Assembly (NCBI GenBank): GCA_946187865.1
Contig: CAMHST010000009.1
Span: forward strand, 1-57,328
Source: an uncultured Bacteroidales bacterium
Lineage (GTDB): Bacteria > Bacteroidota > Bacteroidia > Bacteroidales > UBA932
DNA: 57,328 nucleotides
Reading direction: 5' to 3'
The notes beneath the pieces were generated by a model that saw nothing but the letters and a program-made list of their open reading frames with translations, did no database searches and had not been told where the DNA came from. The translations under genes were made by a program, and so were the position numbers. The first letter of the stretch is position 1; each line of letters starts with the position of its first letter. Shown in pieces: positions 33,003 through 42,300 of the stretch.

Positions 33003-35150
33003 ATGAAGAAAACCGCATTGTTGATGGCAGCCTTGCTTGCAGGAGCCGCTGCCCATGCACAGAACCAGTACGACCCGCTCACGGCGGGTTATGAAATCCG
33101 GAAACAGCAGCCTGCAGATGCTTGGGATGCCGTGTGGATGTGGCACCCCGGGCAATTGTCGGCCCATCTGCAGCAGGTGAACCTGGCCCAGTCCAAGGGC
33201 CGGTGCACCTATGTGGGCTATCCGGGCAATTTCTACAAGCCCGTGACAGAGACTTCCTTCCGGAAAGAAGTAAAGCTGAACAAGGCTGCGGTTCTCAGAT
33301 GGCGCTCTTCCGGCGAGGTGGCCTTCACCGTTGACGGAACGCCGGTGCAGAGCCCTTTTCGGCTTTCCAAGGGCAAACATACCCTGGAAGCTGCTGTAAC
33401 GACCACCGGAGACACCCCGGCCCTTATGGTAGAAGGTATTCCGGCCGATGGCTGGATGGCTTCCACCGACGGCACCCGCTGGAATCCGGTGGAATGGGAT
33501 CCTAAAGACAACGGTTCCGCCACGCTGCCGGATGCGCCCAAGGAGTATACAGCCGTGATTCCCGTGCAGCAGTGGCATCTGCTCCGGGGGGCAACCCTTG
33601 GGGAGCAGACCTTGACCTTGCAGCCCCAGAGCCTTGTCGTGGCCGATTTCTACCAGCTGGAACTGGGCCAGGTGACGCTGAAGGCAAAAGGGGAGGGCGA
33701 ACTGAGCTTCACCTTCGGAGAATCCATTGAAGAGGCCCAGACCCTGGATCCCAAGGCCCAGGAACAGATTCCGCTGGAGCCGGTAATCCTTACCGGCGAG
33801 CCACAGCAGATTACGCTCCCGGACCGCGGTCTCCGCTTCGTGGGCATCCGCTCCACCGGGAAGGCGGAAATCTCCGGCGTAACGCTCCTGGCCAAGGTCT
33901 GGCCGGTGGAGATGCAGCTGCAGTTCGATTGCCCGGATCCGCAGCTGGTTCGTCTGGTGCAGGCCGGAATCGGCACACAGCACGCTTCCATGCATAATTT
34001 CTACCTGGACGGTGTAAAGCGGGACTACCTGCCCTGGGCGATGGATGCCGTGGTAAGTTCCATCGGCGGGGACTATGCTTTCGGGGAGCGTCAACTCAGC
34101 CGCAACGGCATTTCGGTGGGGCTGCTGCCGGAGGGCGCCACGCAGGCGGACCTGGGCGTGGTGGATTATCCGTTCCATGCGCTCATCGGCCTGTGGCAGG
34201 AGTATATGCGCTACGGAGACCTCTCCACCGCCAGGATGTACCGCAGCCGGATGGAGGGCCAGCTGGCCCTGTACGAGTCGCTGGTGGACGAGAACGGTTT
34301 CATCTCCTCCACCGACCGCCGCTGGGGCTTCATTCCCGGCTGGGACCGCGACGAAGGACCGGACAATGTCGGCACGCCCGCCTACCCCCAGATGCTCCTC
34401 TATATGAATTACCGCATCGGCGCCCGTTTCGAGACCCTTTTCGGGGACAAGGCCACCGCGAAGCATTATCATCTGCAGGCCGATGCCCTGAAGCAGAGCA
34501 TTATGGACCACTTCTGGGACGCCTCCCGCAAGGCTTTCATCAACGGCTACCGGGCCGACGGAACCACGGATTACCGGCTTTCCCACCATACGCAGAGCTG
34601 GGCCATCCTCTCCGGCCTGTTCCCGGAGAGCGCCCTGGACAACCTTTTCGACAAGGTGATTCCCGGGATGGACTATTACAGGAAAGACATCAGCTATGAA
34701 AAAGGCTACGAGGCCCTTTCCTATGCTTCCAGCGGCCGTACAGGCCAGTTTGTCCAGCTCCTGAAGGACGTCTGGGGCCAGTGGCTGGAAGCGGGGCACA
34801 CCCGCTATCCGGAGAACTTCAAGATTGTGAGCCCCTTGGCCGACCAGCTCTCTTTCTACGGCCGTCCCTTCGGCCTGAGCCTCTGCCACGGAGCCAATGG
34901 CGCTCCGCCCATCATTGCGGCTGTCTTCGGCGTAATGGGGCTCCGTCAGAACGGGGTGGCGGAGTATTCGTTGGAGCCGGACCTCATCGGCATGGCCTGG
35001 GCCAAGGGCCGGATTCCCGTATCGCAGGGCTTCATCGAGGTGGACCTGCATGCGGAAGGCCTCTCCACGGTAACCATCCCGGCCGGGTGCAAGTTTTCTG
35101 TAGCTGGAAAGACTTATTCTAAATCAGGAACTTACGCATTCTCATTATGA
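33003..35150 (+). CDS. GH78-type alpha-L-rhamnosidase
   Basis: A 715-residue secreted enzyme (signal cleavage near AHA-QN). The N-terminal half has two beta-sandwich domains (about 60-320). The (alpha/alpha)6 catalytic barrel spans about 325-650, with FYLDGVKRDYLPWAMD, the GH78 hallmark (a D-KRD--PW block), and later WGFIPGWDRDEG and LADQLSFYGRPFGLSLCHG. The C-terminal sandwich has the FIEVDLHAEGLSTVTIP block. GH78 enzymes remove terminal alpha-L-rhamnose from pectin, arabinogalactan or plant glycosides. It begins 36 bases after mntP; a good promoter is not visible, so read-through from mntP is possible. Its stop overlaps the GH35 start by four bases (ATGA). Together with two GH106 enzymes it is the third rhamnosidase in the window. 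Confidence 0.85.
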   Translation: MKKTALLMAALLAGAAAHAQNQYDPLTAGYEIRKQQPADAWDAVWMWHPGQLSAHLQQVNLAQSKGRCTYVGYPGNFYKPVTETSFRKEVKLNKAAVLRWRSSGEVAFTVDGTPVQSPFRLSKGKHTLEAAVTTTGDTPALMVEGIPADGWMASTDGTRWNPVEWDPKDNGSATLPDAPKEYTAVIPVQQWHLLRGATLGEQTLTLQPQSLVVADFYQLELGQVTLKAKGEGELSFTFGESIEEAQTLDPKAQEQIPLEPVILTGEPQQITLPDRGLRFVGIRSTGKAEISGVTLLAKVWPVEMQLQFDCPDPQLVRLVQAGIGTQHASMHNFYLDGVKRDYLPWAMDAVVSSIGGDYAFGERQLSRNGISVGLLPEGATQADLGVVDYPFHALIGLWQEYMRYGDLSTARMYRSRMEGQLALYESLVDENGFISSTDRRWGFIPGWDRDEGPDNVGTPAYPQMLLYMNYRIGARFETLFGDKATAKHYHLQADALKQSIMDHFWDASRKAFINGYRADGTTDYRLSHHTQSWAILSGLFPESALDNLFDKVIPGMDYYRKDISYEKGYEALSYASSGRTGQFVQLLKDVWGQWLEAGHTRYPENFKIVSPLADQLSFYGRPFGLSLCHGANGAPPIIAAVFGVMGLRQNGVAEYSLEPDLIGMAWAKGRIPVSQGFIEVDLHAEGLSTVTIPAGCKFSVAGKTYSKSGTYAFSL

Positions 35151-36841
35151 AAAAGATCGCTTTGACGCTGCTGGCCGCGCTGACTTGCATCGGCCTTTCT
35201 GCCCAGGATATCCCACATCTGGCCAAGGTCGGGAACTCCACCTGCCTTATCGTGGACGGCGCCCCGATGGTGCTCCGCTGCGGCGAACTGAACAACTCTA
35301 CGGCTTCTTCCATCGGCTATATGGAGGAGCAGCGTACCTTTGACCGGCTCAAGGCCCTGCACTTGAATGCGGTCATCGCCACGGCCTCCTGGGAACTGGT
35401 GGAGCCGGTGGAAGGGCTGTTCCGCTTCGACGAGGTGGACTATGTGATCCGCGAGGCCCGCAAGCGGGACATGAAGGTGATTTTCATCTGGTTCGGCACC
35501 TTCAAGAATCCCTTCATGACCTACGCCCCCTCCTGGGTGAAGCAGAATCCCGGGAAGTACCCCCGTGCGGCCGATGAGAACGGCCGTGACCTGGAACTGC
35601 CCTCCGTCTGGAGTGAGGCCGTACTGAAGGCCGATGCCAAAGCCTATGCCGCCACGCTCGCCCATATCCGCGAAGTGGACCGGGACCACACCGTGGTGAT
35701 GATGCAGATCGAGAACGAGCCCGGCCTCCGCGGAGCCGCCAGGGACTATTCCAAGCTGGCGGAAAAGGCCTGGAAGGCCGATGTCCCCGCCCAGCTGATC
35801 CAGTACTTGCAGGCCAACGCCGCCACCCTGCAGCCGGACCTGAAAAAAGCCTGGGAAGACAACGGCTGCAAGACCCGAGGAAACTGGGAAACCGTCTTCG
35901 GCAAGAGCCTGAAGGAGGATGACGGCACCCATCCCATCCTGAACCAGACGGAGCATTTCTTCACGGCCTGGTCCTATGCCAGGTACCTGGATTATATGGC
36001 CGTTGAAGGGAAGAAGGCCTATGCCCTTCCCACTTTCACCAATGCTTCTGTCTTCGGTATCCGTTCCCGCGGCCGGAGTCTCGGGAACGGCTGCTCCATC
36101 CCCGATTTCTTCGACCTGTACAAGGCCGGGGCGCCCAATCTGGATATTCTCACGCCCAATTCCTACATGCAGCAGCTGGACCAGATCTGCGAGGCATTTG
36201 CCTGGAAGGGCAATCCCATCCTGATTCCCGAAAGCTCGGTCTCCGGCGCCCGGGGCCTGTATGCCGTAGGGGAGTGGGACGCCATCGCCTTCTCGCCCTT
36301 CGGCATCGACAGCTGGGCGGCCGGCGTGCTGGAGGCTCCATCCGCCCAGCAGAAACTCTTCGCCGACAGTTATCTTCTTTTGGAGCAGGCCGGACCGCTG
36401 ATCCGGGAACATCTTGGAAAGCCCTCCATGCGAGGAACATACCTGTATAACGGACATGCGGCCGATACGCTTACTGTCGGTGATTATGTGGTCACTTTCG
36501 GCCGGGGACGCTCCTTTGACATCGGGGCGCTCATGGCTCCTGCAACCGGCGGCGGACCGCGTCCACAGGCCGGCCCCCAGGCGGAACCCCGCTTCGAAGG
36601 CAGCGCCATTCTGATCCAGACCGGGAAGGATGAATTCTACCTGATGGGCTACGGCGTCAATGCCGGCTTTGCGCTGAAGGATGGCGTGAAATCGGCCTTC
36701 TGCGGCTATGACCGCATTGATGAGGGCAGGCTTGAGAACGGCCGGTTTGTTCCCGGGCGGCTGCTCAACGGCGACGAGCGCAATGCCTTCCTGCCGGACG
36801 GCAAGGTGACGGTGCTGAGAATCAGGCTGTATCATTATTGA
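35147..36841 (+). CDS. GH35 family beta-galactosidase with DUF5597-like C-terminus
   Basis: A 564-residue secreted GH35 enzyme (signal ends SA-QD). The TIM barrel (about 45-390) includes LHLNAVIATASWELVEPVEG, the acid/base Glu191 in QIENEPG, and the probable nucleophile Glu362 in IPESS. The remainder (about 400-564; YNGHAADTLTVGDYVVTFG, DEFYLMGYGVNAGF) fits the DUF5597 beta domain seen in GH35-like proteins of Bacteroidota. It overlaps the GH78 gene by four bases, so rhamnose and galactose removal are translationally coupled. This supports a substrate in which rhamnose caps galactose-containing chains, as in some arabinogalactans and rhamnogalacturonan side chains; that is inference from context. 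Confidence 0.85.
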   Translation: MKKIALTLLAALTCIGLSAQDIPHLAKVGNSTCLIVDGAPMVLRCGELNNSTASSIGYMEEQRTFDRLKALHLNAVIATASWELVEPVEGLFRFDEVDYVIREARKRDMKVIFIWFGTFKNPFMTYAPSWVKQNPGKYPRAADENGRDLELPSVWSEAVLKADAKAYAATLAHIREVDRDHTVVMMQIENEPGLRGAARDYSKLAEKAWKADVPAQLIQYLQANAATLQPDLKKAWEDNGCKTRGNWETVFGKSLKEDDGTHPILNQTEHFFTAWSYARYLDYMAVEGKKAYALPTFTNASVFGIRSRGRSLGNGCSIPDFFDLYKAGAPNLDILTPNSYMQQLDQICEAFAWKGNPILIPESSVSGARGLYAVGEWDAIAFSPFGIDSWAAGVLEAPSAQQKLFADSYLLLEQAGPLIREHLGKPSMRGTYLYNGHAADTLTVGDYVVTFGRGRSFDIGALMAPATGGGPRPQAGPQAEPRFEGSAILIQTGKDEFYLMGYGVNAGFALKDGVKSAFCGYDRIDEGRLENGRFVPGRLLNGDERNAFLPDGKVTVLRIRLYHY

Positions 36842-36884
36842 TGCTTTCCTTTCTTTTTTGAGAAAAGAATTCTGGCTTTTTTTG

Positions 36885-36892
36885 TATTTTTG
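36885..36892 (+). promoter_or_regulatory. -7 box for GH3 gene
   Basis: TATTTTTG, perfect match, about 47 bases before the ATG at 36940. A TTTG at 36857-36860 is 24 bases upstream, slightly far. The long leader ends in a CATTAACC-containing sequence like that before susC. Confidence 0.6.
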
Positions 36893-36939
36893 TAGAATAA
36901 TAACAACAGCGCTAATCAACCATTAACCAATAATCTTTT

Positions 36940-39315
36940 ATGAAGAAAACCTTCTTGATGCTGGGTGCGGCTCTTTGCACCGTCTCTCTTATGGCACAGC
37001 CTAAGCTGAACAAGAACAACATCGACGAGGTCCTGAAGGCCATGACCCTGGAAGAAAAAGCCACCCTCCTGGTGGGCTCCGGCTGGGGCAGCATGGTGGG
37101 CGGCCTCACCGGCTCCGACGAAGTGCTGGTTTCCGGCGCCGCCGGCACCACCCGCGCCATCCCGCGCCTGGGCATCCCCCAGACCGTCCTCTCCGACGGC
37201 CCTGCCGGCCTCCGGATCAATCCCACCCGTCCCGGCACGGACAAGACTTTCTACTGCACCGGTTTCCCTGTGGGCACTGTGCTGGCATCGTCCTTCAACA
37301 CCGACCTGGTAGAGGAACTCACCACCGCCATGGGCAACGAGGTCAAGGAATACGGGGCCGACGTCCTGCTGGCCCCGGGCATGAACCTGCACCGCAACCC
37401 CCTGTGCGGCCGTAACTTCGAGTATTTCTCCGAAGATCCCCTCGTGACCGGAAAGATGGCCGCCGCCTACACCCGCGGTATCCAGAAAAACGGCGTGGGT
37501 GTCTCCATCAAGCACTTCGCCGGCAACAGCCAGGAGACCAACCGCATGGACAACGATGCCCGCATCAATCCCAGGGCCCTGCGCGAACTCTACCTCAAGG
37601 GCTTCGAGATTGCCGTGAAAGAGTCCGACCCCTGGACGGTCATGAGCTCCTACAACCGTATCAACGGTCCCTACACCCAGGCCAACCGCGAGCTGCTCAC
37701 CACCATCCTGCGTGACGAGTGGGGCTTCAAGGGCATTGTGATGACCGACTGGACCGGCCCCCGCAAGACCGTGGAGCAGATTCATGCCATCAACGACCTG
37801 TTGGAACCCGGTATGGACATGTTCATCGGCGAGATCGTGGACGGAGTCAACAAGGGCACCCTGGCCATTGAAGATGTGGACACCTGCGTACGCAATATCC
37901 TCACCTACATTGTGAAAACCCCTCGTTTCCAGGGTTACAAATACTCCAACAATCCGGATCTGGAAGCCCATGGCAAGCTGGTCCGCAAGGCTGCTGCAGA
38001 GGGTATCGTCCTGCTGGAGAACAAGGGTGCGCTGCCTTTCTGCGGCTGCATCAAGAACGTGGCCCTGTACGGCGTAGGTTCCTATGACTTCATCGCGGGC
38101 GGCACCGGTTCCGGCAACGTGAACAAGAAGTATGTCCGTAATATCGCCGAAGGCCTGGAAGTGAACGGGTACAAAGTGAACCAGGACATTCGCACCTGGT
38201 ACGAGCAGTACATCCCCTACATCAAGACCACGCTGAAGAATTCGGGTAAGACCGATGCTTCTTCCGTTCTCCTGGGTGATTCCGTTACTCCCGAGATGGA
38301 TGTTCCCCGCAGCTTCATCGACGCCCATGTGGCCGGCACTGACATCGCTGTGTTCACCATCTCCCGCAACGCCGGCGAAGGCGGTGACCGCAAGGCTGCC
38401 GACGGCGACTGGACCCTCACCGGCAGCGAGCGCCGCATGCTGCAGGACCTCTGCGACGCCTACCACCTTGCCGGCAAGAAAGTGATCGTGGTGCTGAACA
38501 TCGGCGGTGTCATCGAGACCGCTTCCTGGAAGAACCTGCCGGATGCCATCCTGCTGGCCTGGACCCCGGGTCAGGAAGGTGGCTACACCGTGGCCGATAT
38601 CCTCTCCGGCGCTTCCTATCCTTCCGGAAAGCTCCCGATGACCTTCCCGGTGGCTTACTTCGACATCCCGTCCTCCTTCAACTTCCCGTACGACGCTCCG
38701 GAAACTTCTCTGAATCCGTTTGCCTCCAACGATGAGTCCACCAGCGAACTGGCCGCCATGTTCGGCTACGGCCCCCAGAAGAAGGCCAACGTGGACTACA
38801 CCGAGTACAAGGAAGGCATCTGGGTGGGCTACCGCTACTTCCAGACGGCGAATAAGGCTGTCTCCTATCCGTTCGGCTACGGCCTCAGCTACACCACCTT
38901 CGCTTATAGCGCTCCCGTGGTGAAGGTGGCCAAGGACGGCACCGTCACCGCCTCCATCACCGTGAAGAACACCGGCAAGGCCGCCGGTAAGGAGAGCGTC
39001 CAGTTCTATGTCACCGCCCCGGATGGCGGCCTGGTGAAGCCCGCCTTCGAACTCAAGGCCTTCGCCAAGACCCGCGAGCTCAAGGCCGGAGAGTCCCAGA
39101 CTCTCACCGTCACCATCGACCCGTACACCCTGGCTTCCTTCAATGAGGGTACCTCGGCCTGGGAAATGGCCGCCGGCAACTACACGCTGCTGTTCGGCGC
39201 CTCCGCCCTGGATATCCGCGCCACCGCGCCCTTCAAGCAGGCCAAGGCCCAGTCCTGGCCCGTCAACCGCGTGATGCTTCCCGCCGAGCCCGTCAAGGAA
39301 ATCGCCGTGAAGTAA
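36940..39315 (+). CDS. GH3 family beta-glucosidase/beta-xylosidase
   Basis: A 791-residue secreted GH3 enzyme (signal near LMA-QP). The N-terminal barrel (about 30-315) ends with the nucleophile Asp270 in GIVMTDW, preceded by KHFAGN and GRNFEYFSEDP blocks. The alpha/beta sandwich follows (about 330-615; AAEGIVLLENKGALPF, ISRNAGEGGDRK, LAWTPGQEGGYTVADIL) and a C-terminal fibronectin-III-like domain (650-760; FGYGLSYTTFAYS, GKESVQFYV). GH3 enzymes remove beta-linked glucose, xylose or arabinose from non-reducing ends. It has its own promoter and a terminator after it, so it is a single-gene unit, close to and convergent with the HTCS regulator gene. Confidence 0.9.
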   Translation: MKKTFLMLGAALCTVSLMAQPKLNKNNIDEVLKAMTLEEKATLLVGSGWGSMVGGLTGSDEVLVSGAAGTTRAIPRLGIPQTVLSDGPAGLRINPTRPGTDKTFYCTGFPVGTVLASSFNTDLVEELTTAMGNEVKEYGADVLLAPGMNLHRNPLCGRNFEYFSEDPLVTGKMAAAYTRGIQKNGVGVSIKHFAGNSQETNRMDNDARINPRALRELYLKGFEIAVKESDPWTVMSSYNRINGPYTQANRELLTTILRDEWGFKGIVMTDWTGPRKTVEQIHAINDLLEPGMDMFIGEIVDGVNKGTLAIEDVDTCVRNILTYIVKTPRFQGYKYSNNPDLEAHGKLVRKAAAEGIVLLENKGALPFCGCIKNVALYGVGSYDFIAGGTGSGNVNKKYVRNIAEGLEVNGYKVNQDIRTWYEQYIPYIKTTLKNSGKTDASSVLLGDSVTPEMDVPRSFIDAHVAGTDIAVFTISRNAGEGGDRKAADGDWTLTGSERRMLQDLCDAYHLAGKKVIVVLNIGGVIETASWKNLPDAILLAWTPGQEGGYTVADILSGASYPSGKLPMTFPVAYFDIPSSFNFPYDAPETSLNPFASNDESTSELAAMFGYGPQKKANVDYTEYKEGIWVGYRYFQTANKAVSYPFGYGLSYTTFAYSAPVVKVAKDGTVTASITVKNTGKAAGKESVQFYVTAPDGGLVKPAFELKAFAKTRELKAGESQTLTVTIDPYTLASFNEGTSAWEMAAGNYTLLFGASALDIRATAPFKQAKAQSWPVNRVMLPAEPVKEIAVK

Positions 39316-39350
39316 GCGGATTCCGCCAATACGCTGGTAACCGGCATTTT

Positions 39351-39392
39351 AAAACAAACCCCTGCGCAGAAAAGTGAGCAGGGGTTTTGTTT
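39351..39392. terminator. Bidirectional terminator between GH3 and HTCS genes
   Basis: AACCCCTGC (39357-39365) pairs with GCAGGGGTT (39378-39386) around a 12-base loop. The flanks are A-rich on the left and T-rich on the right, suitable for terminating both convergent genes. Confidence 0.75.
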
Positions 39393-39394
39393 AG

Positions 39395-42300
39395 CTAGCC
39401 CGTGTAGTCCGACGGCGGCACGCCGAACTGCTTCTTGAAGGAGGTGGAGAAGTGGGAGAGGGTGTTGAATCCCGTCATGTAGGCAATCTCCGACATATTG
39501 TACTTGCCTTCTTTCAGCAGGTCTGCCGCGCGGTTGAGTTTGTACCGCTTGAAGAATACGGAAGGATTTTCTCCGGTGAGGCCCTTGACCTTGTAGTAGA
39601 ACTTGGTGCGGGAGATTTTCATCATTTCCGTCATGCGGGTGATGTCCAAGTCGTTGTTGGCAAGCTCCTTCTCCATGAGTTCGTACAGGTCTTTCATGAA
39701 GGCGGCATCGCGGGGGGAGAGGGCCTCCGGGGCAATGTCTTCCGTGGTGGTCACGGAGCCCAGCTGCCGGTGCAGCTTCTCGCGGTTTTCCAGCAGGGAT
39801 TTCACCAGGGCGGTGAGGTAGGCGGGCTGGAAGGGCTTGGTCACGTAGGCGTCGGCCCCTTTGTCCAGGCCCTGCACCTGGTTCTCCACGGCCACTTTGG
39901 CCGTAACCAGCACCACGGGGATGTGGCTCAGCTGGAGGTTGCCCTTGATGGCCTCGCAGAGCTCGTAGCCGCTCATCCCGGGCATCACTACATCGGAAAT
40001 CACCAGGTCCGGCGCGTCTTCCTCTTCCATTCCCTTCAGGGCCGATGCCCCGTCGAAGTACACGGAAACCTTGTAGGAAGGCTTAAGCAGCATCTTGAGG
40101 TAGTTGGCAATGTCGATGTCGTCGTCCACTACCACGATGTGCCTGCGACCGGTCTCGGTCTGCGCTTCTGCCGGGGAAGCGTCTTGCGTGGGTACCATGA
40201 TCTGGAGCTGGGCCTGTTCCGTGGTACGCTCGTCTTCCGTGTAGGAACTGGCGCTTACGGGCAGGATGAAGTTGAACAGGGCGCCGCCATCTTCCCGGTT
40301 CCAGGCCTTGATATAGCCGTGGTGGAAGCCACAGAGGGCCCGCGCATAGAACAGGCCGATTCCCGAGCCTTGCGTCTCCTGTCGGCTGGACGCCTGGAAG
40401 AAGCGCTCGAAGATCTTCTCCAGCTGGTCTTCGGGGATGCCCGGACCATTGTCGGCCACGCTGACAGAGGCGTACTGCCCGTCCGTATCGGCCGGCGTAA
40501 GGGGGAAACGGGCGGCGGCCTCTTCCCGGGAGACGACGTCGAACGAGAGGCTCACCTTACCGCCGGGCGGGGTGAACTTGAGGGCGTTGGAGAGCAGGTT
40601 CATCACAATTTTCTGCATCTTGTCCGCATCCACCCACATAGTGAAGGGCTCTTCCAGGCCATAGGTGACAAAGTCGATACCCTTGGATTCCGCGTTGAAG
40701 CGGAACAGGGAGGCGATGTCCCTGAGCGGGCCGGTTACATCCATCTTGGCCACCTTCATCTGCAGCTTCTTGTTGCCGATGCGGTTGAAGTCCAGCAGCT
40801 GGTTCACCAGCGATAGCATCCAGGTGGCGCTGCGCTGGATAATCCCCACCAGCTGGCGGTCTTCGCCCTTAATGGTAGGGGAGGCCGACAGCTGGGAAAC
40901 CGGTCCGGCAATCATGGTAAGCGGGGTGCGGAACTCGTGGGCCACGTTGGAGAAGTAGTTCATCTGGATTCTATTGAGCTTTTTCTCCGCTGCCTCGGCT
41001 TCTTCGGCCTTTTCCCTTTCGCGGCGCTCCTCGCGGATATGGCGGGCTGCTTCTCGGCGCACCCGGCGGACATGCCGCCAGAAAGTATAGCCGACCCCCA
41101 GCAGCAACAGTCCCAGGGCAGCCCAGAGCAGGATGGCCCACCAGCTGGCGTACCAGGGCGGCAGCACCTTCACCCGCAGGAACGACTCGGTTTCCACAAT
41201 GGAATTGCTGTTGTTGTCTATCTTTACCCGGAAACGGTAGTTCCCGGCGGGCAGATTGGCATAATAGGCTTCATGTACAGCGCCGGCCGACACCCAGTAT
41301 TTGTCGAAGCCCTCCATCATATAGTAGTAGTTGGTGCGCTCGTTGCCGCTGTAATCCAGAGCGGCGAAGGAGATGCTGAAACCGTTCTCCTGGTCCTGGA
41401 GGGTGATATCCGGACAGTTTTCCAGTTCGGTGGCTATGGGACCTCCCGCTCCGGGCCGCACCAGCTGGTTGTGGATGGTCAGGTCCTGGAAGACCAGGGA
41501 GACGGGACGCTTCTGGGAAACGTCCAGCGGGTTGAACCAGGTGATACCGTGCGTTCCGCCGAACACCAGGGTGCCGTCCGGATAGATGCAGGAGGCGCGG
41601 TCGCTGAACTGATTGCCGCCAATCCCGTCTTCCTGGTAGTAATTCACGAATCGTCCCAGGGAACGGTCCCATTTCCCGAGCCCGTTGAGCGTGGATACCC
41701 AGATGTTCCCCTGGCGGTCTTCCTGGATGGAGGCGATGTCTTCGCAGCTGACGCCCTGGATCAGGGTGGTGGACCCGCTTTCCCCGTCCCGGTGCATCAG
41801 TCCGTTGGTGATGGTGCCCAGCCATACGTCCCCGGCGGAATCCTTGTACAGGCAGTTAGGGATGCGGACCGACCGGCGGATGCAGGCGGCTTCCTCTTCC
41901 GGAGTGAGCGGCAGTTCACGCACTTCGTCGGTGTAATTGTTGACCGCGAGCATGGGCAGGTTGAACGCGCCCACCAGAATCTGGCCCGGCTCCGTGGGCA
42001 GAAGGTTGGTCACGAAGGTCCACTGGCTGCCGGAAGTCAGGGGGACGGACTTCACCTGGCGGGTGTCCTTGTCATAGACCTGCAGGTCCGGCCCCATGCC
42101 GCCTATCCAGACTCTTCCCCTGTCGTCCTGGGCGGCAGCAAGGGGAGCGATTGCGCCGATCCGGTCTATGGGAACGAAACGGAGGCCTTCCCGACGGCAG
42201 CGAAGCACCTGGAATTTGTCTGTAAACAGCAGCCAGTACTCTCCCTGGGCATCCACGAACACTTTGTTGCATCGGATGTATCCCACCTTGTTGTCCTGAA

